From the NCBI RefSeq assembly GCF_029201545.1, contig NZ_CP104007.1, positions 3,382,501 to 3,446,500 on the forward strand: a stretch of 64,000 nt of DNA. The letters are read 5' to 3'. The stretch is from Devosia sp. FJ2-5-3. GTDB lineage: Bacteria; Pseudomonadota; Alphaproteobacteria; Rhizobiales; Devosiaceae. Numbering within the stretch: the stretch's first letter is position 1; each line of letters starts with the position of its first letter. The notes under the pieces were generated by a model. The model made no database searches, was not told where the DNA came from, and saw only the letters and a program-made list of their open reading frames with translations. The translations under genes were made by a program, and so were the position numbers. Positions 51,635 to 59,616 of this stretch are shown in pieces.

Positions 51635-52648
51635 TTAGTTGAGGCACTCGGCTATGCTGGTGGCGAGGCCGCGGAGGAGCTCGGCGTAGAGGCCGGGACC
51701 TTCGCTGAGGGCGCTCGCCTCGGGGTCGAGCGTGCCGACCCGTGCGTCAGTCCCCTCGACGATGGTGTTGACGATGGCCGGCTGGAAATTTGGCTCGGCA
51801 AAGACGCAGGTGGCGCCGAGTTCGGAAACCTTGGCGCGCAATTCGTCGATGCGGCTGGCGCCGGGCATGGCCTCAGGTGAGACGGTGACCGTGCCGGCCA
51901 GGCTCAGGCCGAAGCGCGCCTCGAAATATTGGTAGGCGTCGTGGAAGACGATGAAGGGTTTGGTACCTACCGGATCGAGGATTGCAGCGATCTCGGCCTC
52001 GAGGGCTGAGAGGTCGGCGCGCGTCGTCTCGGCATTGGCGGCGTAGGCAGCAGCGTTTTCGGGGTCGGCTGCGACCAGGACTTGCTCGATGCGGGAGACC
52101 ATGAGGACCGCATTTTCCGGATCAAGCCAGAAATGCATATCGGCTTGGCCCTCTGGAGCATGGTGCTCGTGGGCGTGCTCGTGCTCGTGGGCGTGATCAT
52201 GATCTTCATGATCTTCATGGTCGTGGGCCCCCTCGTGGCGATGATCATCGCTGTGATCGTGGGCCTCGTGATCATGGGCGTGCGCTTCGAAGGCTCCGCC
52301 TTCACGCATGGGCAAGAGCGACAGGCCCTCGGTTTCAGAGAGCGTCACGATCTCGGCCCCGGTGGAAAGGGTCTTGAGCGCGTCAGACAGGAACATCTCG
52401 AAGCCAGGCCCGGTCCAGAACACAAGATCGGCACTCTCCAGCGCGGCGGCATCGGAGGGGCGCAGGGCATAGTCGTGGGGAGAAGCCGAGCCTTTGACCA
52501 GCAGGGTGGGGGTGCCCGCGTCCCCCATGACGGAGGCGACGAGGGAATGGACCGGCTTGGTCGATGCGACCACGCTGGGAGCCGCCAATGTCGTGCTGCT
52601 CAGCAGCAGAATCGCGGCGGCGGCGAGGGGAAAGGCGGTCTTGTGCAT
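51635..52648 (-). CDS. znuA: Zinc ABC transporter, periplasmic binding protein
   Basis: High-affinity zinc-binding lipoprotein-like receptor of the Znu system. The 337-residue protein has a signal peptide (FPLAAAAILLLSSTTLA) and the three metal-ligand regions of cluster 9 binding proteins: TKPVHSLVASVMG, MHFWLDPENAVLM and FHDAYQYFEARFGL. A long His/Asp/Glu loop (residues ~125-170, e.g. HDHEDHEDHDHAHEHEH) is typical of zinc-specific ZnuA. It is divergent from znuC across a region with Zur-like boxes. Confidence 0.95.
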   Translation of the reverse strand: MHKTAFPLAAAAILLLSSTTLAAPSVVASTKPVHSLVASVMGDAGTPTLLVKGSASPHDYALRPSDAAALESADLVFWTGPGFEMFLSDALKTLSTGAEIVTLSETEGLSLLPMREGGAFEAHAHDHEAHDHSDDHRHEGAHDHEDHEDHDHAHEHEHAHEHHAPEGQADMHFWLDPENAVLMVSRIEQVLVAADPENAAAYAANAETTRADLSALEAEIAAILDPVGTKPFIVFHDAYQYFEARFGLSLAGTVTVSPEAMPGASRIDELRAKVSELGATCVFAEPNFQPAIVNTIVEGTDARVGTLDPEASALSEGPGLYAELLRGLATSIAECLN

Positions 52649-52672
52649 CGTCTGGCCTCTTAAGGATGATGT

Positions 52673-52690
52673 GATATGTTATGTTATTAC
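52673..52690. promoter_or_regulatory. Putative Zur box 1
   Basis: GATATGTTATGTTATTAC, an AT-rich imperfect palindrome 25 bases upstream of the znuA start. It resembles the GTTATAACAT-type boxes of alphaproteobacterial Zur regulators. Confidence 0.55.
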
Positions 52691-52702
52691 GCTTGCCGCG
52701 GT

Positions 52703-52715
52703 GTTATGCTATAAC
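52703..52715. promoter_or_regulatory. Putative Zur box 2
   Basis: GTTAT-GCT-ATAAC, a symmetric site inside GTGTTATGCTATAACGTAT. It lies in the shared znuA/znuC promoter region and is the better palindrome of the two. Confidence 0.6.
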
Positions 52716-52862
52716 GTATTTACGAGCGTCAAGAGAGGCTCCGGCAAAAAATGCGCGTGCTGCATTTGCCTGGATCCTCACCAATTCTGGCGGCTGCCCC
52801 CTGCCCCTTGCGCTCTCACCGGAGCGCGGACGCGGATGGCAACGCAGACCGACCGAGGCAAG

Positions 52863-53678
52863 ATGAACGCAGTTGCGCAGCGCGAAACCCTGATCTCCCT
52901 CCGCGGTGCCGGCGTGCGCAGCGGCGGGCGCGTGCTCGTGGAAGGGGTTGATCTTTCCATCGCGCGTGGCGAGATCGTGACGCTGATCGGGCCCAACGGC
53001 TCGGGGAAGTCGACGACCGCCAAGATGGTGACGGGTGTGCTGCGGCCGAGCATGGGCAAGGTCGAGCGCAAGGCCGGGCTCACCATCGGATATGTGCCGC
53101 AAAAGCTGGCCATCGACTGGACGCTTCCGCTGACCGTCGAGCGGCTGATGACGCTGACCGGGACATTCGGCCAGGACGCCATCGAGGCGGCGCTCGAGGC
53201 GGTCGGGGCAAGGCGGCTGCGCAAGGCGGCGGTGCAGGAGCTTTCGGGAGGAGAATTCCAGCGCGTCCTCTTCGCCCGGGCGATGATCCGCAAGCCGGAT
53301 TTGCTGGTGCTGGACGAGCCGGTGCAGGGCGTCGATTTTTCCGGTGAAGTGGCGCTCTATCAGCTGATCCGCGAAATCCGCGACACGACGGGCGCGGGGA
53401 TATTGATGATCAGCCATGATCTGCATGTGGTGATGGCGGAAACCGACACTGTGATCTGCCTCAATGGCCATGTGTGCTGCCGGGGAACCCCCAGCACGGT
53501 CAAGCGGGATCCGGCCTATCTGCGGCTCTTCGGGGCACGCGCGGCGTCGGCACTGGCGATTTACGAACATCACCACGACCATGAGCATCACGACGACGGA
53601 TGCGTGGTGGGGGCCGAGGTGGGGCATGAGCATGCGCACCATCATCATGAGCATGAGGGGCACAGCCATGCCAAGTGA
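52863..53678 (+). CDS. znuC: Zinc ABC transporter, ATP-binding protein
   Basis: ATPase of the ZnuABC importer. The 271-residue protein has Walker A LIGPNGSGKSTTAKMVTG, the signature QELSGGEFQRVLFARAM, Walker B DLLVLDEPVQGVDF and the switch His in MISHDLHVVM. An unusual His-rich tail of about 35 residues follows (HHHDHEHHDDG, HEHAHHHHEHEGHSH), suggesting zinc binding at the cytosolic face. The ATG at 52863 has GAGG nearby; 52836 is an alternative. A repeat-rich gap of 188 bases separates it from znuB. Confidence 0.94.
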   Translation: MNAVAQRETLISLRGAGVRSGGRVLVEGVDLSIARGEIVTLIGPNGSGKSTTAKMVTGVLRPSMGKVERKAGLTIGYVPQKLAIDWTLPLTVERLMTLTGTFGQDAIEAALEAVGARRLRKAAVQELSGGEFQRVLFARAMIRKPDLLVLDEPVQGVDFSGEVALYQLIREIRDTTGAGILMISHDLHVVMAETDTVICLNGHVCCRGTPSTVKRDPAYLRLFGARAASALAIYEHHHDHEHHDDGCVVGAEVGHEHAHHHHEHEGHSHAK

Positions 53679-53684
53679 CGTGAT

Positions 53685-53862
53685 TACCCCCTCCCGAGCG
53701 TCGCTAAGGCCCAAAGGGCCTAGCTTTGCTACCCTCCCCTCAAGGGGGAGGGTGAGCGCCAGTTCGTGGCAAGGTCGTGCCGTATCCACCAAATCACCCT
53801 CCCCCTTGAGGGGAGGGCAAGCGGAGCTTAGCCGCAGGCTTAGCGCAGCTCGGGAGGGGGTA
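53685..53862. repeat. 178-bp large inverted repeat between znuC and znuB
   Basis: Two ~70-base arms (53685-53754 and 53794-53862) are imperfect reverse complements. Each starts at its outer end with TACCCCCTCCCGAGC and contains at its inner end the palindrome CCCTCCCCTCAAGGGGGAGGG. The middle of each arm (GCTAAGGCCCAAAGGGCCTAGC; GCTAAGCCTGCGGCTAAGC on the other strand) has diverged but stays palindromic. It ends four bases before the znuB ATG. Confidence 0.85.
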
Positions 53863-53866
53863 TCCC

Positions 53867-54685
53867 ATGTTCGGTGATTTCTTTTCGCGGGCGCTGATTG
53901 CGGGCGTGGGGCTGGCGACGGTGACGGGGCCGCTCGGCTGCTTCGTCATCTGGCGGCGCATGGCCTATTTCGGGGACACGATGGCCCATTCGGCGCTGCT
54001 GGGCGTGGCCATTTCGATCCTCCTATCGATCAACATGACGCTGGGGGTGTTTGCCGTAGCAGCGATGGTGGCCGGCGCGCTGCTGCTGCTGCAGCGGCAG
54101 AACAATCTCTCGACCGACGCGCTGCTGGGCATTCTGAGCCATTCCTCGCTGGCTGTGGGGCTGGTGCTGGTGGGACTTTTGACCAGCGTGCGCATCGATC
54201 TGATGGGGTTCCTCTTCGGTGACATCCTGGCCGTGTCCGTGGAGGACATCGCCATAATCTATGGTGGCGGCGCGGCGATATTGGCCATGCTGTGGCTCAA
54301 CTGGCGGCCCCTGCTGGCGGCGACGGTGAGCCCCGAACTGGCCGAAGCCGAAGGCCTGCGCCCCGATGTCAGCCGCATCATCCTGATGCTGCTGATGGCA
54401 AGTGTCATCGCCATTGCCATGAAGCTCGTGGGCGTTATGCTGATCACGTCGCTGCTGATCATTCCCGCTGCGACAGCGCGCCGGCTGAGCACCACGCCGG
54501 AAATGATGGCGATCGTGGCGGCCGTGCTGGGCGTGGCCGCTGTGGTGGCCGGGCTCTTCGGCTCGCGCACCTGGGACAGCGCCTCCGGGCCCTCGATCGT
54601 GGTCGCGGCCTTGCTGATTTTTCTTGTTTCCCTGACGGTCCCTGTCGATCGTCTCTTTGGCAGGAGGGAACGCCATGGCGCATAG
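53867..54685 (+). CDS. znuB: Zinc ABC transporter, permease
   Basis: Membrane permease of the ZnuABC importer. The 272-residue protein has about eight helices and the ABC-3 family regions ATVTGPLGCFVIWRRMAYFG, DTMAHSALLGVAI, LSTDALLGILSHSSLAVGLVL and VGVMLITSLLIIPAATARRL. The zur start codon lies inside its last codons. Confidence 0.95.
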   Translation: MFGDFFSRALIAGVGLATVTGPLGCFVIWRRMAYFGDTMAHSALLGVAISILLSINMTLGVFAVAAMVAGALLLLQRQNNLSTDALLGILSHSSLAVGLVLVGLLTSVRIDLMGFLFGDILAVSVEDIAIIYGGGAAILAMLWLNWRPLLAATVSPELAEAEGLRPDVSRIILMLLMASVIAIAMKLVGVMLITSLLIIPAATARRLSTTPEMMAIVAAVLGVAAVVAGLFGSRTWDSASGPSIVVAALLIFLVSLTVPVDRLFGRRERHGA

Positions 54686-55088
54686 CCACGAGATGCCGAC
54701 CGATCTGACGCGCAACCAGGAACTGGTGCTGGGCACGCTCAACCGCTCCAACGGGCCGCTGAGCGCCTATGACATTCTCGATCGGCTGCGGGAAGACGGA
54801 TTGCGAGCGCCGCTGCAGGTCTATCGAGCGCTCGACAAGCTGGTCGATCGCGGTCTCGCCCATCGGCTGGAATCGATCAATGCCTTCGTGGCCTGCGCCG
54901 ATGAACATTGTCACCGCAAGGGGCTGATCGCCTTCGCCATCTGCAGCGGCTGCGGAAAGGTCGACGAATTTGCCGATCCAATCATCGAAGGGCGGCTGGG
55001 CGAATGGGCGAACGGCACCGGTTTTCTCGTCGAACGCACGACGATGGAAATCCGCGGCCGCTGCGCCGAGTGCAAGCAGGCCGCGTAA
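54675..55088 (+). CDS. zur: Zinc uptake regulator, Fur family
   Basis: Zn-responsive repressor of the zinc importer. The 137-residue protein has the Fur winged helix (LSAYDILDRLREDGLRAPLQVYRALDKLVDRGLAHRL) and the metal-site features ACADEHCH, ICSGCGKVDEF and the C-terminal CAECK pair that forms the structural zinc site. GGAGG precedes the ATG at 54675, which overlaps the end of znuB, so the repressor is made together with the transporter. Zur-like boxes lie upstream of znuC. Confidence 0.94.
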   Translation: MAHSHEMPTDLTRNQELVLGTLNRSNGPLSAYDILDRLREDGLRAPLQVYRALDKLVDRGLAHRLESINAFVACADEHCHRKGLIAFAICSGCGKVDEFADPIIEGRLGEWANGTGFLVERTTMEIRGRCAECKQAA

Positions 55089-55092
55089 GGTT

Positions 55093-55470
55093 TTACGGAT
55101 CGCGGGGATACATGGGCATGCCAGGAAGGATGGGCAGCCATGGCTCGCGCCTTATGCACCAGCCCTCGAATTGCGGAACAATGTCGGTGGGCGCATCGTC
55201 GAGACTGCCGAGATAGATCTCGACCTGGTCTTCGCCGAAGCTGAAGACGCGCGAACCGCAGCGCGGGCAGAAGCACCGGCCGTCATAGGTCGAATATTCG
55301 CCCGTTTGGGCGAACTGGCCCGGGCGCCAATCGGCGAAGGCGAGGAAGGATGAGCCAGTGATCTTGCGGCAATCGGCGCAATGGCAGAGGCCGGATTTGA
55401 AAGGCGCGCCGCGCACCTGATAGCGCACGGCGCCGCATAGGCAACCGCCGGATCTTGTCTCTTCTGGCAT
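55093..55470 (-). CDS. GFA family zinc-binding protein
   Basis: A 125-residue protein of the glutathione-dependent formaldehyde-activating (GFA/Mss4-fold) family. The zinc ligands are in GGCLCGAVRYQV, GLCHCADCRKITGSSF and RCFCPRCGSRVF. Most family members have no proven enzymatic role. It ends four bases from the convergent zur gene. Confidence 0.9.
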   Translation of the reverse strand: MPEETRSGGCLCGAVRYQVRGAPFKSGLCHCADCRKITGSSFLAFADWRPGQFAQTGEYSTYDGRCFCPRCGSRVFSFGEDQVEIYLGSLDDAPTDIVPQFEGWCIRREPWLPILPGMPMYPRDP

Positions 55471-55516
55471 GTCGATTGTCCTCCCCTGGATATGGGAGGA
55501 CAAAGTGCCAGCAGCG

Positions 55517-56089
55517 CTAAAGGTTCACCGGGGCGACCTCAAAACTCAGGAACCGGACTGCGGCAGCGCCATATTCGCGCGTGTCCTCAAGCGTGAAGCC
55601 ATCCGGCACGGTCACCGGAGCATCGGCGGATTCTTCCCAGACCAGCGTGGCGCCGGGCTTGAGCCAGCCATTGGCAGCGAGCTCGACAAGGGCTTTTTCG
55701 CCGAGTTGCTGACCATAGGGTGGATCGAGGAAAACGAGATCGAACTCGCCAAAGGTGCCAGGTGCACCAAGCCCCGTCGCGTCGCGGCGCAAAAGCTTGG
55801 TGATACCCGCAACGCCAAAAGCCTGGATGTGGTCACGGATGATGCCGCGGGCCTCGGCGCCGATATCGACGAAGGTGACATGGGCCGCACCGCGCGAAAG
55901 TGCTTCAAAGCCCAGGGCGCCAGTGCCCGCAAAGAGGTCGAGCACCCGCTTGCCCTCGAGCACCGGGCCGAGCCGGGAGCCCAGAATGTTGAACATGCTC
56001 TCGCGCACCCGATCCGCCGTGGGACGAATGGAATCGTCCGACGGCGAGATCAGCTGCTTGCCGCGGAATTTACCGGCAACTATGCGCAT
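55517..56089 (-). CDS. rsmD: 16S rRNA (guanine-966-N2)-methyltransferase
   Basis: RsmD methylates G966 of 16S rRNA. The 190-residue Rossmann methyltransferase has RIVAGKFRGKQL, RPTADRVRESMFNIL, the SAM motif LDLFAGTGALGFEALSRGA and the catalytic LVFLDPPYGQQL (DPPY). It begins three bases after the rluB stop and is co-transcribed with it. Confidence 0.95.
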   Translation of the reverse strand: MRIVAGKFRGKQLISPSDDSIRPTADRVRESMFNILGSRLGPVLEGKRVLDLFAGTGALGFEALSRGAAHVTFVDIGAEARGIIRDHIQAFGVAGITKLLRRDATGLGAPGTFGEFDLVFLDPPYGQQLGEKALVELAANGWLKPGATLVWEESADAPVTVPDGFTLEDTREYGAAAVRFLSFEVAPVNL

Positions 56090-56092
56090 GGC

Positions 56093-57979
56093 CTAGCCCC
56101 GCGGCTTGCGCGGACCCGTGGGACGGGCACCGCCCGAAGGACGAGCACCGCCCGTGGGACGTGGGCCGCCCGTGGGACGAGCACCGCCTTGCGGACGACC
56201 ACCGCCACTCGAGGGGCGACCACCACCGGAGGGACGACCACCACCACCGGCGGGGCGACCACCGCCCGACGGGCGATTGCCGCCATCAAAGGGACGCCCG
56301 CCACCGGACGGACGCCCGCCCGTCGCGGGACGGCCACCATCGAACGGACGAGTGCCGCCTGCAGGGCGACCGGCACCGGAGGGGCGTGGACCACCCGACG
56401 GACGGGCACCGAAGGGCTTGTCGCCAAAGGACTTGTCGCCACGTGGCTTGCCCTCGAACGGACGACCGCCACCCGGCTTGCCGGCGAACGGCTTGCGGTC
56501 GGCACCGGGACGCCCCCCTGCCGACGGCCTGCCCTGCCCCGGACGATCGTCACGGCGGGGGCCGCGATTGTCATCAAAGGAGCGCTGCGGACGCTCGCCA
56601 CGCGGGCCATTGGAAGGACGGTCAGAAAAGCCACCCCGGGCCGGGCGGTCACCGAAACCGCCGCGGGCAGGACGATCGCCGCCATCGCGAGACGGACGAG
56701 CCTCAAAGCTGCGCTGCGGACGATCACCGAAGCCGCTACGGGCCGGACGATCGCCACCATCGCGGGACGGACGACCTTCGAAGCTGCGTGCCGGACGGTC
56801 ACCATCGGGACGCGGGCCACGCTGCGGGCGGTCGCCGAAGGATTTGCGCTCGCCAAAGGGTTTGTCACCATATGGCTTCTTATCGCCATACGACTTCTTA
56901 TCGCCGTAGGACTTCTTGTCGCCAAAGGATTTCTTATCGCCGTAAGGCTTCTTGTCGCCAAAGGACTTCCGGTCCGGCGCGGCGGCGTCGCGAGGCGGAC
57001 GGGGCGCGGGCTTGCCGTAGGTGCTGATGGGCTGGTCGTCACGGTCACGGCGCGGCTTGCCCGCACCCTTGGGTTCGTATTCCTCGGGCGCACGGCCGTC
57101 TTCCTCGAAGTGGACGCGACGCGGGCGACCGGTACGCGGCGCATCGCGACCGCCACGGGCGGAACGGAAATCTTCGCGCGGTGGCGGCGGCGCCGTATCG
57201 GGCATTTCGCTGTCGAAATCAACGCCGGCCGCTTCGGCCAGTTTCTTGCCGAGCTGATCTTTCAGCATCTTGGCGCGAACCATCTCGACGGCGCCTTCTG
57301 CAAGGTCGCCGAGCTGGAACGGACCATAGGACACGCGGATAAGGCGGTTCACCTCGAGGCCGAGCGCGCCGAGCACGTTCTTGACTTCGCGGTTCTTGCC
57401 TTCGCGCAGGCCGAGCAGCAGCCAGACATTGCTGCCCTGGGAACGTTCGAGCGTGGCCTCGATCGGGCCATAGGTGATGCCTTCAACTTCGATGCCATCC
57501 TTGAGGGCATCGAGCTGGGCCTGGGTGACGTGACCATAGGCGCGGACGCGATAGCGGCGCAGCCAGCCGGTGGAGGGCAGCTCGAGCACGCGCTTGAGGC
57601 CGCCATCATTGGTGAGGAGCAAGAGCCCTTCGGTGTTGATGTCGAGACGGCCGACGGTGACGACGCGGGGAAGCCCCTCTTCGAGCAGGGCTTCGAAAAT
57701 CGTCTTGCGACCCTCGGGGTCCTTCTCGGTGACGACCAGGCCCGCAGGCTTGTGGTAGAGCCAGATGCGCGTGCCCTGGCGAGCGGCAAGCTGTTCTCCA
57801 TCAACGACGATCTTGTCGCGGCTGGTGACGTTGAATGCCGGGGTCAGCACTTTCTTGCCGTTGACGATCACGCGACCGGCGGTGATCCAGGCTTCTGCGT
57901 CGCGGCGGGAGCAGAGGCCGGCGCGGGCCATGACCTTGGCAAGACGGTCAGCGGTTTCGGGTTTTTCAGTTTCGCTCAT
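56093..57979 (-). CDS. rluB: 23S rRNA pseudouridine synthase RluB with a long Gly/Arg-rich tail
   Basis: The N-terminal ~250 residues are a complete RluB/RsuA-type enzyme: S4 RNA-binding domain (LAKVMARAGLCSRRDAEAWI), catalytic Asp in VGRLDINTEGLLLLTNDGG, and LREGKNREVKNVLGALGLEV. The remaining ~360 residues are low-complexity: FGDKKSYGDKK-type repeats (residues ~345-385), then RPSRDGGDRPARGGFGDRP units, then GGRPSGGGRP and GGARPTGG units to the end. Such tails occur in alphaproteobacterial RluB but vary in length. The 628-residue protein is over twice the size of E. coli RluB. The tail is probably disordered and RNA-binding. Confidence 0.93.
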   Translation of the reverse strand: MSETEKPETADRLAKVMARAGLCSRRDAEAWITAGRVIVNGKKVLTPAFNVTSRDKIVVDGEQLAARQGTRIWLYHKPAGLVVTEKDPEGRKTIFEALLEEGLPRVVTVGRLDINTEGLLLLTNDGGLKRVLELPSTGWLRRYRVRAYGHVTQAQLDALKDGIEVEGITYGPIEATLERSQGSNVWLLLGLREGKNREVKNVLGALGLEVNRLIRVSYGPFQLGDLAEGAVEMVRAKMLKDQLGKKLAEAAGVDFDSEMPDTAPPPPREDFRSARGGRDAPRTGRPRRVHFEEDGRAPEEYEPKGAGKPRRDRDDQPISTYGKPAPRPPRDAAAPDRKSFGDKKPYGDKKSFGDKKSYGDKKSYGDKKPYGDKPFGERKSFGDRPQRGPRPDGDRPARSFEGRPSRDGGDRPARSGFGDRPQRSFEARPSRDGGDRPARGGFGDRPARGGFSDRPSNGPRGERPQRSFDDNRGPRRDDRPGQGRPSAGGRPGADRKPFAGKPGGGRPFEGKPRGDKSFGDKPFGARPSGGPRPSGAGRPAGGTRPFDGGRPATGGRPSGGGRPFDGGNRPSGGGRPAGGGGRPSGGGRPSSGGGRPQGGARPTGGPRPTGGARPSGGARPTGPRKPRG

Positions 57980-58038
57980 GCGAACAGGACTTCCATGACA
58001 TGCGGGACCCATGAATGGGCGGCGCGGGGAAAGCGAAA

Positions 58039-58070
58039 GCGGCCGGACAATTCCGGCCGCCGCATTTTTT
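58039..58070. terminator. Hairpin terminator between the lipoprotein and rluB genes
   Basis: GCGGCCGGA (58039-58047) is perfectly inverted at 58052-58060 around a CAAT loop. Six T follow on the plus strand (58065-58070), while on the minus strand, the direction of both flanking genes, only a mixed T-rich run (TTTCGCTTTCC) follows. It could still end the lipoprotein transcript. Confidence 0.6.
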
Positions 58071-58091
58071 GGATCGTATTAGACCAGACGA

Positions 58092-58793
58092 TTATTGCTG
58101 GCCGATATCCGATTTGGTGAGGCGTGCGCCAGCAGTGCCGAGCGCACCGCCCGCCTGCGGACCGCGTGGGCCAAAGGCCTTGCGGACTTCCTCGGGACAG
58201 CGCGCATCGGCCAGAGGCACGAGTTCGCCAGTGGCGGCGCGGCAGACGAGGTTGGCATCGCCGACGCGGGTGAAATATTCATCGGGCGGCAAATAGAGCG
58301 GACGGCTACCCGAAGCGGTGACCTGCATGCCCGACGCGGTCATGCGGGCGGTCAGCGCACGCGATTCCTCGGCGGTCAGCGGGCGGCCGGAAAGCGAGCG
58401 CAGATCGACCACGCGCGCATTGCGCAGGCGGGCCAGATCGGCTTCGCTGAGACTGGAGGTGTCGATCTTGACGGTATTGCTGTCCGCAGGAAGCTGCGCT
58501 GCGGCGGACTGGCTGGCCGGGACCGGCAGCTCATTGCCCGAGCGTGGCAGGGCCAGCGGCGCGCGCGCCTGGGTAAGATCGGCCTTGGGCGCCTCGCCGG
58601 GGATGAGCCCGATGCCGCGCGCCGTGGTGTTCATCACATCGCGTTCGAAGGTGCCGAAATCGGTCAGGGCATTGGTGCCTTCAACCGTGGTGCAGGCGCC
58701 GAGGGCCAATGTCGCCAGCAGCGCTACGGCCATCATACCTGCGCGCGCGGCGACGGAAACTCGGCTCTGTCGGCCTGTCAATCCAATACGCAT
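58092..58793 (-). CDS. Conserved lipoprotein of Hyphomicrobiales type
   Basis: A 233-residue protein with an N-terminal signal and a lipobox (LLATLALGAC), followed by TTVEGTNALTDFGTFERDVM and GLIPGEAPKADLTQARAPLALP. Two more Cys are in LVCRAATGELVPLADARCPEE. A similar lipoprotein opening (TTVEGTNA) occurs in rhizobial proteins of unknown function. It precedes nothing obvious and follows lspA, whose enzyme would process it. Confidence 0.75.
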   Translation of the reverse strand: MRIGLTGRQSRVSVAARAGMMAVALLATLALGACTTVEGTNALTDFGTFERDVMNTTARGIGLIPGEAPKADLTQARAPLALPRSGNELPVPASQSAAAQLPADSNTVKIDTSSLSEADLARLRNARVVDLRSLSGRPLTAEESRALTARMTASGMQVTASGSRPLYLPPDEYFTRVGDANLVCRAATGELVPLADARCPEEVRKAFGPRGPQAGGALGTAGARLTKSDIGQQ

Positions 58794-58877
58794 GTAACAT
58801 CCCTTACGATCCTGGCGGCGCTTATAGCGCATTCCCGGCCCTAAGACCAGATTTTGGCAGCACAATGATTTGTATCG

Positions 58878-59435
58878 TCAGACCGGGCGATCCGCAGGCT
58901 TGCGCGTGAAGCCGAGCAGGTCGACCAGAAGCAGTATGACGCCTAGCGTGATCGCCATATCGGCGATGTTGAAAATGTAGAACGACCAGCTTCCCCAATG
59001 GAAGTGGAAGAAATCGGCCACGCCACCATAAATTAGTCGATCGAGCGCGTTGGAGAGCGCGCCGCCGATGCAGAGCGCGAGACCGAGGCGCACCAAGGGC
59101 TCACGGGCGCGGACCCACCAGACCGAAAGCGCGGCAATGGCCACCAGCATGATGGCGCCAAGCACCCAGGTGGGCAGGCCATCGAGCAGACCATAGGAAA
59201 TGCCGGTATTCCAGACGAGCACGTAGTCGAAGAACGGGGTGACCGGGACGATCTCGCCGCCGCGCCACCCCTGCATGGTGAAGGGGATGTAGTTGGCGAA
59301 AATGTCGATGCACTTGGCCTGGGCGAAGCCGATGCACTCTTCGGCCACGTGATAGGCTTTTTGCGCGCGATCAATGCCGAAGGCGAGGATTGCGGCAACG
59401 AGGGAGGTGTAGAGGGAAGAGGCGCGGGACTGCAT
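58878..59435 (-). CDS. lspA: Lipoprotein signal peptidase
   Basis: Cleaves prolipoprotein signal peptides in the inner membrane. The 185-residue protein has four membrane helices and the two catalytic-Asp motifs: GGALSNALDRLIYGGVADFF and FNIADMAITLGVILLLVDL. VWNTGISYGLLDG is the conserved periplasmic loop. It lies between ileS and the lipoprotein gene on the same strand; the ileS-lspA pairing is widespread. Confidence 0.95.
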   Translation of the reverse strand: MQSRASSLYTSLVAAILAFGIDRAQKAYHVAEECIGFAQAKCIDIFANYIPFTMQGWRGGEIVPVTPFFDYVLVWNTGISYGLLDGLPTWVLGAIMLVAIAALSVWWVRAREPLVRLGLALCIGGALSNALDRLIYGGVADFFHFHWGSWSFYIFNIADMAITLGVILLLVDLLGFTRKPADRPV

Positions 59436-59448
59436 CGATCTCTCCGTT

Positions 59449-59570
59449 TCCCTTCTCCCCTTGAGGGAGAAGGTGGCGCATAGCGCCGGATGAGGGGTCG
59501 TGGTGTCGGGAAATACCCCTCACCCGCCCTTCGGGCACCCTCTCCCGCAAGGGGAGAGGGGAAGGAGCCG
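59449..59570. repeat. Two C-rich palindromic repeats
   Basis: CCCTTCTCCCCTTGAGGGAGAAGG with a GCGCATAGCGCCGGATGAGGGG flank, and CCCTCTCCCGCAAGGGGAGAGGGG with a CACCCGCCCTTCGGG flank. They lie between ileS and lspA, so they are within the transcript if the two are co-transcribed. Confidence 0.8.
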
Positions 59571-59616
59571 AAACTCCGGGCGCGCCATGCGGGCGTTAAC
59601 CGCATGGCTTCTCGAA

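Noticed and set aside
55469-58120. 883-codon plus-strand open frame with repetitive composition
   Set aside because: It is antisense to the Gly/Arg-rich tail of rluB and to rsmD; the repetitiveness mirrors the rluB repeats.
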